DNA from: Firmicutes bacterium UBA3914
GTDB lineage: Bacteria; Bacillota; Limnochordia; Darwinibacteriales; Darwinibacteriaceae
NCBI GenBank assembly: GCA_002391385.1
Contig: DGEY01000036.1
Coordinates: 1,447 to 20,671 of the forward strand
DNA: 19,225 nt
Reading direction: 5' to 3'
The notes beneath the pieces were generated by a model that was not told the origin of the DNA, ran no database searches, and was given only the letters and a program-made list of their open reading frames with translations. Position numbers and translations under genes: made by a program. Of the stretch, positions 7,184 through 14,454 are shown in pieces. Each line of letters opens with the position of its first letter. Position 1 is the first letter of the stretch.

Positions 7184-7723
7184 ATGTCCAGAATCGGAAG
7201 AGCTCCAATTCAGGTTCCAGCTGGCGTTGAAGTAAAAATCAACGGCAACGTCATCGAAGTCAAGGGGCCCAAGGGTCAGCTCACCAGGGAACTCCATCCC
7301 GAGATGAAGGTTGAGCTCAGCGATGGCACCATCGTGGTAACCAGGCCCAGCGACGAAAAAGCGCATCGCTCCCTCCACGGGTTAACCCGGACACTGATTG
7401 CCAACATGGTTACAGGAGTAACGGAGGGATTTACCCGGAACTTGGAAATTGTTGGGGTAGGATACAGGGCAGCCAAGCAGGGCAGCAAACTGGTCCTGTC
7501 TGTGGGCTACTCGCAGCCAGTGGAAATTGAACCAGCTCCGGGTATTGAAATCGAGGTACCTACGCCGACTAGAATCAGCGTGAAGGGCATTGACAAGGAA
7601 TTGGTTGGCCAGACGGCAGCCAATATTCGCGACGTGAGAAGACCGGAGCCCTACCTGGGTAAAGGGATTCGCTATGAAGGCGAAAGAGTTCGTCGCAAAG
7701 CAGGTAAAGCAGGTAAAGCTTAG
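7184..7723 (+). CDS. rplF: 50S ribosomal protein L6
   Basis: The 179-residue protein starts MSRIGRAPIQVPAGVEVKI and has the two L6 repeats. The C-terminal signature YLGKGIRYEGERVRRKAGKA is present, with a short AGK duplication at the tail that is common in the family. L6 lies at the base of the L7/L12 stalk near the sarcin-ricin loop. A GGGAGGGAAG ribosome binding site follows directly on the rpsH stop. No irregularities seen. Confidence 0.97.
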   Translation: MSRIGRAPIQVPAGVEVKINGNVIEVKGPKGQLTRELHPEMKVELSDGTIVVTRPSDEKAHRSLHGLTRTLIANMVTGVTEGFTRNLEIVGVGYRAAKQGSKLVLSVGYSQPVEIEPAPGIEIEVPTPTRISVKGIDKELVGQTAANIRDVRRPEPYLGKGIRYEGERVRRKAGKAGKA

Positions 7724-7743
7724 AGCTTAAAGGAGGGTAACAG

Positions 7744-8109
7744 ATGGCCAAATTCAGTCGGCGTGAAGCCAGAGAAAAAAGGCATCGGCGCTTGAGACAG
7801 CGCGTGGTCGGCACGCCTGAGCGCCCCCGCCTGAACGTATACCGCAGTTTGAACCACATTCACGCCCAAATCATCGATGACAGCATCGGACATACTTTGG
7901 TGTCCGCCTCCTCTGTAGAGCCTGAATTGCGTGCTAAATTGGGATCCACAGGGAACAAAGAAGCGGCCAAAGAAGTCGGGCGTGTAATAGCCCAGCGGGC
8001 CCGGGAAAAGGGCATCACGAAGGTTGTCTTTGACCGCGGCGGCTATATCTATCACGGCAGAATAGCAGCTTTGGCAGATGGAGCCCGTGAAGGCGGTTTA
8101 GAATTCTAG
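7744..8109 (+). CDS. rplR: 50S ribosomal protein L18
   Basis: The 121-residue protein has a basic N-terminus (REAREKRHRRLRQRVVGTPERPRLNVYRS) and the core HIHAQIIDDSIGHTLVSASS plus VFDRGGYIYHGRIAALADGAREGGLEF, the standard C-terminal signature. L18 binds 5S rRNA with L5. AAAGGAGGGTAAC precedes the ATG. It lies 20 bases after rplF and 21 before rpsE. Length is normal. Confidence 0.97.
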   Translation: MAKFSRREAREKRHRRLRQRVVGTPERPRLNVYRSLNHIHAQIIDDSIGHTLVSASSVEPELRAKLGSTGNKEAAKEVGRVIAQRAREKGITKVVFDRGGYIYHGRIAALADGAREGGLEF

Positions 8110-8130
8110 GTGCAAGGGAGGGAAACGAAC

Positions 8131-8634
8131 TTGTCGAAACGAACTGAAACAAGTGGCGCAGAGCTCCAGGAACGCTTAGTGAATATAAATCCTGTCTCGA
8201 AAACCGTCAAGGGTGGACGGACCCGTTCGTTCAGCGCCCTGGTGGTGGTGGGAGACGGAAACGGTAGAGTAGGTGCTGGCCTCGGCAAGGCGAAAGAGGT
8301 GCCGGAGGCGATCCGCAAGGCTACAGAAGATGCCAAGCGCAACATGATCACTGTGCCCATCGTGGGCACCACCATCCCCCATGAAGTTGTGCAGTCCTTT
8401 GGCGGTGCCCGGGTGCTGCTCAAGCCTGCCTCTGAAGGTACAGGCGTAATCGCGGGCGGTCCGGTGCGTGCCGTCATGGAGTCAGCGGGTATCAAGGATG
8501 TTTTGACCAAATCGTTAGGGTCCTCTAACCCCATCAACGTGGTCCGCGCTACCATTGAAGGGCTGAAGAGCCTGAGGACTGTGGAAGAAGTGGCTCGGCT
8601 CCGCGGCAGGACTCCTGGGGAAATCTTAGGTTAG
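8131..8634 (+). CDS. rpsE: 30S ribosomal protein S5
   Basis: The 167-residue product has the double-stranded RNA-binding-like N-terminal domain (QERLVNINPVSKTVKGGRTRSFSALVVVGDGNGRVGAGLGKAKEVPEAI in outline, residues about 14-62) and the C-terminal domain with GGPVRAVMESAGIKDVLTKSLGS. S5 is on the 30S solvent side and affects decoding accuracy. The frame is open to a GTG at 8110, but that lies before the AAGGGAGG site (8115-8122); TTG at 8131 is 8 bases after it and gives the usual length. Confidence 0.95.
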   Translation: MSKRTETSGAELQERLVNINPVSKTVKGGRTRSFSALVVVGDGNGRVGAGLGKAKEVPEAIRKATEDAKRNMITVPIVGTTIPHEVVQSFGGARVLLKPASEGTGVIAGGPVRAVMESAGIKDVLTKSLGSSNPINVVRATIEGLKSLRTVEEVARLRGRTPGEILG

Positions 8635-8646
8635 GGGGCGAATGTT

Positions 8647-8832
8647 GTGGCCAAGTTGAAGATCACTTACAAGAAGAGCGCGATCGGTTACGCTCAAGAC
8701 CAGAAAGACACAGTAGCAGCCCTTGGTTTGAAGAAGTTGGGCGCCTCTGTTGTCCATGACGATACCCCCGCCATCCGGGGTATGATCCACAAAGTACAGC
8801 ACTTAGTGGAAGTGGAAGAACTAGTTGAGTAA
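8647..8832 (+). CDS. rpmD: 50S ribosomal protein L30
   Basis: The 61-residue product reads M-AKLKITYKKSAIGYAQDQKDTVAALGLKKL in outline and has the conserved IRGMIHKVQHLVEVEE end. This is the short bacterial L30, a peripheral 50S protein. The GTG at 8647 is about 6 bases after GGGGGCG (8634-8640). Its presence between rpsE and rplO is the standard order; several bacterial lineages have lost it, this one has not. Confidence 0.95.
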   Translation: MAKLKITYKKSAIGYAQDQKDTVAALGLKKLGASVVHDDTPAIRGMIHKVQHLVEVEELVE

Positions 8833-8846
8833 GAGGGGGTGTAAGC

Positions 8847-9287
8847 GTGCGGCTTCATGAACTTAAACCCGCTGAAGGCAGCAGGCGTAAGCGTAAGAGA
8901 GTAGGCCGCGGCATGGCTTCCGGCTGGGGTAAAACCTCCGGTCGCGGCCACAAAGGGCAGGGCCAGCGCTCCGGAGGAGGCAAAGGCGCCTATTTCGAAG
9001 GGGGTCAAACTCCGCTGGTCAGGCGGCTGCCAAAACGCGGATTCAATAATCCTTTGAGGAAGGTCTACGCCGAGGTCAAGCTGGAAGACTTGAATCGGTT
9101 CGCACCGGGTACAGTTGTCACTCCTGAACTTCTGGTTGAATCCGGCCTTGTGAAGAAGATGCACGATGGGATCAAAATCCTCGGTAACGGAGAGATCAAG
9201 CAGGCACTGACGGTGCAGGCTCATCGTTTCACAAATTCGGCAGCAGCCAAGATTGAAGAGGCTGGCGGCAAAGTTGAGGTGATCTAG
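8847..9287 (+). CDS. rplO: 50S ribosomal protein L15
   Basis: The 146-residue protein has the L15 start MRLHELKPAEGSRRKRKRVGRG, a long glycine/arginine-rich extension (GKTSGRGHKGQGQRSGGGK region) that threads into 23S rRNA, and a C-terminal globular domain ending AKIEEAGGKVEVI. GTG at 8847 is preceded by GAGGGGGTG. The last codons of the gene contain GAGGTGATC (9276-9284), a near-perfect ribosome binding site for secY, whose TTG follows the stop with no gap. Confidence 0.96.
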   Translation: MRLHELKPAEGSRRKRKRVGRGMASGWGKTSGRGHKGQGQRSGGGKGAYFEGGQTPLVRRLPKRGFNNPLRKVYAEVKLEDLNRFAPGTVVTPELLVESGLVKKMHDGIKILGNGEIKQALTVQAHRFTNSAAAKIEEAGGKVEVI

Positions 9288-10559
9288 TTGCTAGCTGCGT
9301 TGAGAAATGCCCTCAGGATCCCCGACTTAAGGCGCAGACTCCTGTACACCGCTGCCCTTTTGGCCGTTTACCGGATCGGTGCCTTCGTGCCCGTTCCCGG
9401 CGTGAATGCGGTGGAATTAGCCAAGCAGTTGGGAATTGATGGAGGAAATATCTTCGGGTTTCTGAACCTTTTTACTGGGGGAGCCTTGGAAAGGTTTACC
9501 GTTTTTGCCCAAGGTGTGAGCCCGTACATCACTGCTTCGATCGTGATGAACCTGCTCACCATCGTCATCCCCAAGTTGGAGGAACTGCAGAAAGAAGGCC
9601 CAGAGGGTCGGAAGATCATCGCCCAGTATACGCGCTATGCCACGGTGGCCCTGGGCTTCATCCAGGCCTTTGGCACCACGATCATGGCCAGGAACTGGGG
9701 CGTAACTTCCAACCCCACGTTCTTCGGTCTAGCTTTGATCATGCTGACCTTGACCGCCGGCACCATGTTCACCATGTGGCTGGGTGAGAAGATCACCGAA
9801 AAGGGGATCGGCAACGGCATTTCCCTGCTCATTTTCGTGAACATCGTGGCCGCCATGCCCACAACCTATGCCAACGCCTTCCGGGCTGTGGCTGCGGGAC
9901 AGCTGCACATCATCAGCCTCATCGCTTACCTGGTGATCACGGTCGCGGTCATCGCCGCGGTGGTCATGATTACCCAGGGCGAGCGCCGGGTGCCTGTGCA
10001 GTACTCCAAGCGGGTCGTGGGGCGGCGCATGTATGGGGGCCAGTCCACCCATATTCCCCTGAAGGTGAACCAAGCGGGTGTGATTCCGGTCATTTTCGCT
10101 TCGTCGGTACTCACTTTCCCGCTGACCTTGGCCCAGTTCATTCCCGGGATCAAGGACTTCGTAGACCGCTGGCTGGACTACGGCACCTTCGGGTACAACC
10201 TGATTTTTGTAATTCTTGTGTTCTTCTTCACCTATTTTTATACCGCAGTGACCTTCAACCCAGTTGAGGTCGCTGAGAACATGAAGAAAAATGGCGGATA
10301 CATTCCGGGTCTCCGCCCGGGCAGGCCCACGGCCGATTACATGGATAAGATCCTCTCCAGGATCACCCTGCCCGGCGCCATTTTCCTGGCGTTCATCGCC
10401 GTGCTGCCGTTCTTGGTTGCTGCAGTAACCAGGATTCCTTCCAACATCCTCTTCTTCGGAGGTACGGGAACCCTGATCATGGTTGGTGTGGCCCTTGATA
10501 CCATGCAGCAGCTCGAGGCCCATCTGCTGATGAGGCATTACGAGGGGTTCCTGAAATAA
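9288..10559 (+). CDS. secY: Protein translocase subunit SecY
   Basis: The 423-residue polytopic membrane protein has about ten hydrophobic segments and is the channel of the SecYEG translocon. Recognisable family blocks are VYRIGAFVPVPGV (28-39), the plug-region segment NIFGFLNLFTGGALERFTVFAQGVSPYI (54-81 in outline), EKGIGNGISLLIF (171-183), the cytosolic loop GERRVPVQYSKR (231-242) and PVEVAENMKKNGGYIPGLRPG (325-345). TTG at 9288 is chosen because it follows the rplO stop directly with GAGG 8 bases upstream and gives the normal N-terminus. adk follows after 15 bases. Confidence 0.97.
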   Translation: MLAALRNALRIPDLRRRLLYTAALLAVYRIGAFVPVPGVNAVELAKQLGIDGGNIFGFLNLFTGGALERFTVFAQGVSPYITASIVMNLLTIVIPKLEELQKEGPEGRKIIAQYTRYATVALGFIQAFGTTIMARNWGVTSNPTFFGLALIMLTLTAGTMFTMWLGEKITEKGIGNGISLLIFVNIVAAMPTTYANAFRAVAAGQLHIISLIAYLVITVAVIAAVVMITQGERRVPVQYSKRVVGRRMYGGQSTHIPLKVNQAGVIPVIFASSVLTFPLTLAQFIPGIKDFVDRWLDYGTFGYNLIFVILVFFFTYFYTAVTFNPVEVAENMKKNGGYIPGLRPGRPTADYMDKILSRITLPGAIFLAFIAVLPFLVAAVTRIPSNILFFGGTGTLIMVGVALDTMQQLEAHLLMRHYEGFLK

Positions 10560-10574
10560 AAGGAGGAAAAGCAC

Positions 10575-11252
10575 ATGCGTTTGGTGTTGCTGGGCTTGCC
10601 AGGAGCAGGTAAGGGCACCCAAGGGGATTTGATTGCGCAGAAGTACGGCATTCCGCACATATCCTCGGGGAGCCTGATCCGCGAAGCCGTGGCATCGGGA
10701 ACACCGGTGGGCAGGGAGGTGGATTCGTACATCCGCAAGGGTGAACTGATCCCCGATGGACTGGCCATCGAGATGATTTCCGAGCGCATCGGCAGAGCTG
10801 ACTGCAGCCAGGGGTGGATCCTTGACGGGTTCCCCCGCACTGTGCTCCAGGCCATAGCCCTGGATCAACGCCTGGCCCAGATTGACCTGGACGTGCAGAT
10901 GGCCTTCGACATCCGCATCACGCAGGAGGAAGCCATTGAACGGATCGCCAAGCGGAGGATGTGCAGCAAGTGCGGCGCGGTCTACCACCTTGAGCACTAC
11001 AGGTCCCAGAACCAGAACGTGTGCGACAACTGCGGTGGGGAGCTGTACCGCCGCAGCGACGACACGGAAGAGACAGCCCGCACCAGGCTGGTGGTCTACA
11101 TGAAGCAGACCCACCCTGTCCTGCACTACTACAGCATGGACGGCAGGCTGTACAGCATCAACGGCCAGAGGCCCATCGCTGAGGTGTTTGCCGACCTGGA
11201 CTATTACCTGCAGCGGTTGGTGGATGCTCAAGGGGTTGGTGAAGCCCGGTGA
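10575..11252 (+). CDS. adk: Adenylate kinase, zinc-LID type
   Basis: The 225-residue enzyme interconverts ATP + AMP and 2 ADP. The P-loop GLPGAGKGT is at 7-15, DGFPRT at 84-89, and a LID domain at about 127-165 holds C130-x2-C133 and C150-x2-C153, the zinc-binding type common in Firmicutes. The LID arginine block RRSDDTEETARTRL is intact. The AMP-site motif usually written TGDMLR reads SGSLIR (31-36), replacing the normally conserved Asp33. AAGGAGG (10560-10566) precedes the ATG. The TGA overlaps the map start by 4 bases (GTGA). Confidence 0.96.
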   Translation: MRLVLLGLPGAGKGTQGDLIAQKYGIPHISSGSLIREAVASGTPVGREVDSYIRKGELIPDGLAIEMISERIGRADCSQGWILDGFPRTVLQAIALDQRLAQIDLDVQMAFDIRITQEEAIERIAKRRMCSKCGAVYHLEHYRSQNQNVCDNCGGELYRRSDDTEETARTRLVVYMKQTHPVLHYYSMDGRLYSINGQRPIAEVFADLDYYLQRLVDAQGVGEAR

Positions 11253-11998
11253 TCATTCTGAAATCCGCTGAGGAAATTGCAGCCATGCGGCGGGCGGGTA
11301 GGGTGGTGGCCGAGGCCCATGCTCTGGTGCGGGAACTGGTCAAGCCCGGAATCACCACTTGGGATTTGGATCAGGCCGTGGAAGAGTTTTTGCTGAAGCA
11401 GAATGCGGTGCCAGCATTTAAAGGCTATCAGGGGTATCCCGCTTCCATCTGCGCCTCGGTGAACGAGGTGGTGGTGCACGGCATCCCCAGCCGGGAAGTG
11501 GTTTTGGAAGAGGGATCCATCGTCAGCATTGATATCGGAGCTTTTGTGGATGGCTTCTGTGGCGACAGCGCCTGGACCTATCCCGTGGGGGAAGTGGCTC
11601 CGGAGATTCAAAGGCTGCTCACAGTGGCAGAAGAGGCACTGTTTCTAGGTATTGACCAAGCGCAGGTTGGCAACCGCCTTTCTGACATTTCCCACGCTGT
11701 GCAAAGCCATGTTGAGGCACACGGTTTTTCCGTGGTGCGCGACTTTGTCGGGCATGGAATTGGACGGCAGATGCATGAAGCACCACAGATTCCGAATTTT
11801 GGCCCGCCGGGGAGGGGCCCACGTTTGAAGCCGGGCATGACGTTAGCCATCGAGCCCATGGTGAACGTGGGAGGCTACCAGGTGGAGGTTTTGGCAGATA
11901 ATTGGACGGTGGTAACACGGGATAAGTGTTGGTCAGCTCATTTCGAACACACGGTTGCTGTCACTGACGGAGGCCCCGTGGTTCTTACGGTTCTGTAG
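11249..11998 (+). CDS. map: Methionine aminopeptidase, type I
   Basis: The 249-residue cytosolic enzyme removes the initiator methionine from nascent proteins. All five metal ligands are visible: D95 (SIDIGAF), D106 (FCGDSAW), H169 (GHGIGR), E202 (IEPM) and E233 (FEHT), along with substrate-side H77 (VVHGIP) and H176. The spacing matches the E. coli enzyme with a two-residue offset. There is no N-terminal SEC-C-type extension. The GTG start overlaps the adk stop by 4 bases, implying translational coupling. Confidence 0.96.
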   Translation: MIILKSAEEIAAMRRAGRVVAEAHALVRELVKPGITTWDLDQAVEEFLLKQNAVPAFKGYQGYPASICASVNEVVVHGIPSREVVLEEGSIVSIDIGAFVDGFCGDSAWTYPVGEVAPEIQRLLTVAEEALFLGIDQAQVGNRLSDISHAVQSHVEAHGFSVVRDFVGHGIGRQMHEAPQIPNFGPPGRGPRLKPGMTLAIEPMVNVGGYQVEVLADNWTVVTRDKCWSAHFEHTVAVTDGGPVVLTVL

Positions 11999-12008
11999 GA
12001 GAGATGAA

Positions 12009-12296
12009 ATGAGACTTCTGGAAGTCGGACAATTAGTGACGTCAAGACAGGGAAGAGACTCGGGAAGAAAGTATGTGGTGGTTCAATTCTATGATGATAA
12101 GCATGTGGCCGTAGCCGATGGTTTGGTGCGCAAGCTCAACCGTCCCAAGCGCAAGAACATCAGACATCTGATCATCCACCGTGTCAAACTGGAGGCGCGG
12201 CCCATGGACGACAAAGCCATTCGAACTTTCATCGCAGAGCACAGCAGCGAGGAGGAAGTTAGAAAGGAGGTTGTGCAGGACCATGGCCAAGGATGA
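12009..12296 (+). CDS. Small KOW-domain RNA-binding protein (L14e-like)
   Basis: The 95-residue product has an N-terminal KOW-like segment (LLEVGQLVTSRQGRDSGRKYVVV, about 3-25) followed by a basic linker (VRKLNRPKRKNIRHL) and an acidic C-terminal tail. A gene of this type occupies the same place between map and infA in many Firmicutes (ybzG in B. subtilis); a ribosome- or rRNA-associated role is assumed from domain and location, not shown. The frame extends upstream into map, but ATG 12009 follows AGGAGAG and fits the family start. It overlaps infA by 14 bases. Confidence 0.85.
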   Translation: MRLLEVGQLVTSRQGRDSGRKYVVVQFYDDKHVAVADGLVRKLNRPKRKNIRHLIIHRVKLEARPMDDKAIRTFIAEHSSEEEVRKEVVQDHGQG

Positions 12297-12501
12297 TGCC
12301 ATTGAAGTTGAAGGTACCGTCATTGAACCATTGCCAAATGCCATGTTTCGTGTAGAATTAGAGAATGGGCACAAAGTTCTTGCTCACATTTCCGGCAAGA
12401 TGCGCATGAATTTCATTCGTATTCTGCCAGGCGATAGAGTAACAGTAGAACTATCTCCCTACGATTTGACCAGGGGAAGAATCACGTACCGCAAGAAGTA
12501 G
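12283..12501 (+). CDS. infA: Translation initiation factor IF-1
   Basis: The 72-residue protein is a single OB-fold with the canonical IF-1 sequence features MAKDDAIEVEGTVIEPLPNA, FRVELENGHKVLAHISGKMR and a DLTRGRITYRKK end. IF-1 occupies the 30S A site during initiation. Although the frame is open upstream, ATG 12283 has AAAGGAGGTTG about 10 bases before it and gives exactly the family length. The start lies inside the 3' end of the KOW gene, so its translation may be coupled. Confidence 0.97.
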   Translation: MAKDDAIEVEGTVIEPLPNAMFRVELENGHKVLAHISGKMRMNFIRILPGDRVTVELSPYDLTRGRITYRKK

Positions 12502-12529
12502 CTGCGGCGTTAGAAGGGGGCGCTAGACT

Positions 12530-12643
12530 GTGAAGGTAAGACCTTCTGTGAAGCCGATTTGCGAGAAGTGCAAAGTTATCCGGCGTAAAGGCCGCGTCAT
12601 GGTCATTTGCGAGAATCCAAGGCACAAGCAGAAGCAAGGTTAA
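12530..12643 (+). CDS. rpmJ: 50S ribosomal protein L36, zinc type
   Basis: The 37-codon product starts at GTG 12530 and reads M-KVRPSVKPICEKCKVIRR, ending ENPRHKQKQG. C11, C14, C27 and H32 form the zinc site of the C+ form of L36, the smallest bacterial ribosomal protein. A run of GGGGGCG lies upstream. The position between infA and rpsM is standard. The gene is easily missed because of its size and GTG start. Confidence 0.95.
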   Translation: MKVRPSVKPICEKCKVIRRKGRVMVICENPRHKQKQG

Positions 12644-12666
12644 CAGACAAGGGGGTGTCTAGATAG

Positions 12667-13032
12667 ATGGCACGTATTGCAGGTGTAGATTTGCCCCGTG
12701 ATAAGCGGGTGGTAATCGGCCTGACTTATATTTACGGCATCGGCCGGAGCACTGCTGAGAAAATCGTTCATGCTTGCGGCATCGATCCCAACACTCGCGT
12801 GCGCGATCTCACCGAGGATCAAGCCAACCAAATCCGCGAGATCATTGAAAAGCAGTTTATCGTAGAAGGCGACCTCCGCCGGGAAGTCAACATGAACATC
12901 AAACGGCTGCGGGACATCGGCTGCTACCGCGGGCTGCGTCACCGCCGGGGCCTGCCTGTGCGGGGACAGCGGACCAAGACCAACGCCAGGACGCGCAAGG
13001 GTCCCAAGCGTATTCCCGGCAGGAAGAGATAG
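12667..13032 (+). CDS. rpsM: 30S ribosomal protein S13
   Basis: The 121-residue protein starts MARIAGVDLPRDKRVVIGLTYIYGIG and has the helix-two-turn-helix region, then the C-terminal tail GLRHRRGLPVRGQRTKTNARTRKG, which contacts P-site tRNA and the intersubunit bridges. A GGGGGTG sequence lies upstream of ATG 12667. Length and order (rpmJ-rpsM-rpsK) are normal for the alpha operon. Confidence 0.97.
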   Translation: MARIAGVDLPRDKRVVIGLTYIYGIGRSTAEKIVHACGIDPNTRVRDLTEDQANQIREIIEKQFIVEGDLRREVNMNIKRLRDIGCYRGLRHRRGLPVRGQRTKTNARTRKGPKRIPGRKR

Positions 13033-13057
13033 GCTGAAATGAAAGGAGGAAAGCTAC

Positions 13058-13453
13058 ATGGCAAGACCACGTAGAGGCCAAAGGCCGCGCCGCAGGGAGC
13101 GGAAGAACATTCCTGTGGGCATAGCTCATATCCGTTCCACGTTTAACAATACCATTGTCACCATCAGCGATCTCCAGGGGAATGTGATCGCCTGGGCCAG
13201 CGCTGGGAATGCAGGCTTCAAGGGTTCGCGCAAGGGTACTCCCTTCGCGGCTGGCTTGGCTGCCGAGCAAGCAGCAACCGCCGCCATGGAGCATGGAGTG
13301 CGCGAAGTGAGCGTATACGTTAAAGGACCTGGTGCGGGAAGGGAAGCTGCCATCCGCTCTCTTCAGGCGGCAGGACTTGAAGTGACTACGATCAAGGACG
13401 TAACTCCCATTCCTTATAACGGTTGCCGTCCGCCGAAACGACGCAGGGTGTAA
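13058..13453 (+). CDS. rpsK: 30S ribosomal protein S11
   Basis: The 131-residue protein has a basic N-terminus (ARPRRGQRPRRRERKNIP), the core GIAHIRSTFNNTIVTISDLQGN and the C-terminal signature DVTPIPYNGCRPPKRRRV. S11 lies on the 30S platform near the mRNA exit. AAAGGAGG (13042-13049) precedes ATG 13058. Only 45 bases separate it from rpoA; rpsD, which many bacteria carry in that place, is absent. Confidence 0.97.
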   Translation: MARPRRGQRPRRRERKNIPVGIAHIRSTFNNTIVTISDLQGNVIAWASAGNAGFKGSRKGTPFAAGLAAEQAATAAMEHGVREVSVYVKGPGAGREAAIRSLQAAGLEVTTIKDVTPIPYNGCRPPKRRRV

Positions 13454-13498
13454 CCGTTTTGCCCCGGGCGTCCGGTCGTAAAGGAGGGTGCAGGAACT

Positions 13499-14440
13499 AT
13501 GATTGAAATCGAAAAGCCAAGAATTGAGAAAGTAGAGCTGACGGATAGCTACGGCAAATTTGTCGTAGAGCCGCTGGAACGCGGGTACGGCCTGACTCTG
13601 GGCAACGCCCTGCGTAGAATTCTGCTCTCGTCGCTTCCGGGCACCGCTGTCACTTCTGTCCACATAGATGGCGTTTTGCATGAATTTTCCACCATCGAAG
13701 GAGTGGTGGAAGACACAGTAGATATCGTACTGAACCTGAAGAAGCTCCTTGTCAAGCTGCACGGCGAAGATCCCGTCACCATCAGGGTGGAAGCCGAGGG
13801 GCCGGGCCCCCTCCTGGCTGGGGACATTGCCACGGATCCGTCCGTGGAGATCCTCAACCCCGAGCTGGTCATTGCCACCCTGCAGGAAGGCGCCGAGCTG
13901 AAGATGGATATTACCGTGGCCAGGGGGCGGGGTTATGTGAGCGCAGAGCGCAACAAACGCCCTGACCATCCCATTGGCTTGATTCCGGTGGATTCGATCT
14001 TCACCCCCGTCACCAAGGCTGTCTATACAGTTGAAGATACACGGGTAGGGCAGATCACCGACTATGACCGCCTGGTCCTGGAGGTCTGGACCAACCGGGT
14101 CATCTCCCCAGATGCTGCCGTGAGTCTAGCTGCCAAGATCTTGATGGAGCACATCAAACTGTTCACCGATCTCACCGAGAGCGTGGACAGCGTGGAGATC
14201 ATGGTGGAAAAAGAAGAGGAAAGCATGGACCGGCTCATGGAGATGACGGTGGAAGAGCTAGATCTTTCCGTGCGGTCTTACAACTGTCTCAAGCGAGCTG
14301 GCATCAACACCGTTGATGAGCTCATTCGCAAGACTGAAGAAGATATGATGAAAGTGCGCAACCTGGGTAAGAAGTCCCTGGCGGAGATCAAGGAGAAACT
14401 GGCCGAACTGGGGCTGTCCCTGCGCAAATCTGATGAATGA
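13499..14440 (+). CDS. rpoA: DNA-directed RNA polymerase subunit alpha
   Basis: The 313-residue protein has the N-terminal assembly domain (about 1-228, including GLTLGNALRRILLSSLPG near 30-47, the dimerisation helix, and HPIGLIPVDSIFTPV) and, after an acidic linker, the C-terminal domain (about 245-308) with LDLSVRSYNCLKRAGINTV and VRNLGKKSLAEIKEKL, which binds UP elements and activators. Length is typical of Firmicutes. AAAGGAGGGTG (13480-13490) precedes the ATG. rplQ follows after 14 bases. Confidence 0.98.
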   Translation: MIEIEKPRIEKVELTDSYGKFVVEPLERGYGLTLGNALRRILLSSLPGTAVTSVHIDGVLHEFSTIEGVVEDTVDIVLNLKKLLVKLHGEDPVTIRVEAEGPGPLLAGDIATDPSVEILNPELVIATLQEGAELKMDITVARGRGYVSAERNKRPDHPIGLIPVDSIFTPVTKAVYTVEDTRVGQITDYDRLVLEVWTNRVISPDAAVSLAAKILMEHIKLFTDLTESVDSVEIMVEKEEESMDRLMEMTVEELDLSVRSYNCLKRAGINTVDELIRKTEEDMMKVRNLGKKSLAEIKEKLAELGLSLRKSDE

Positions 14441-14454
14441 GGTAGGTGAGCAAG

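Noticed and set aside
7696..7722. A short tandem repeat GCAGGTAAA at the end of rplF
   Set aside because: It encodes the AGKAGKA tail usual for L6 and is only two copies, so it is not a separate repeat element.
9729..11231. A 500-codon open frame on the minus strand across secY and adk
   Set aside because: It is antisense to two strongly conserved genes, has no ribosome binding site or recognisable domain, and its His/Gln/Val-rich composition is that expected from reading the complement of a GC-rich gene.
11955..12008. An upstream in-frame start for the KOW gene within map
   Set aside because: It would overlap map by 44 bases without a ribosome binding site and add 18 residues with no family match; ATG 12009 is better supported.
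12899..13969. A 356-codon open frame on the minus strand across rpsM, rpsK and rpoA
   Set aside because: It is antisense to essential genes with clear conservation and has low-quality composition and no family features; a shadow of codon bias.
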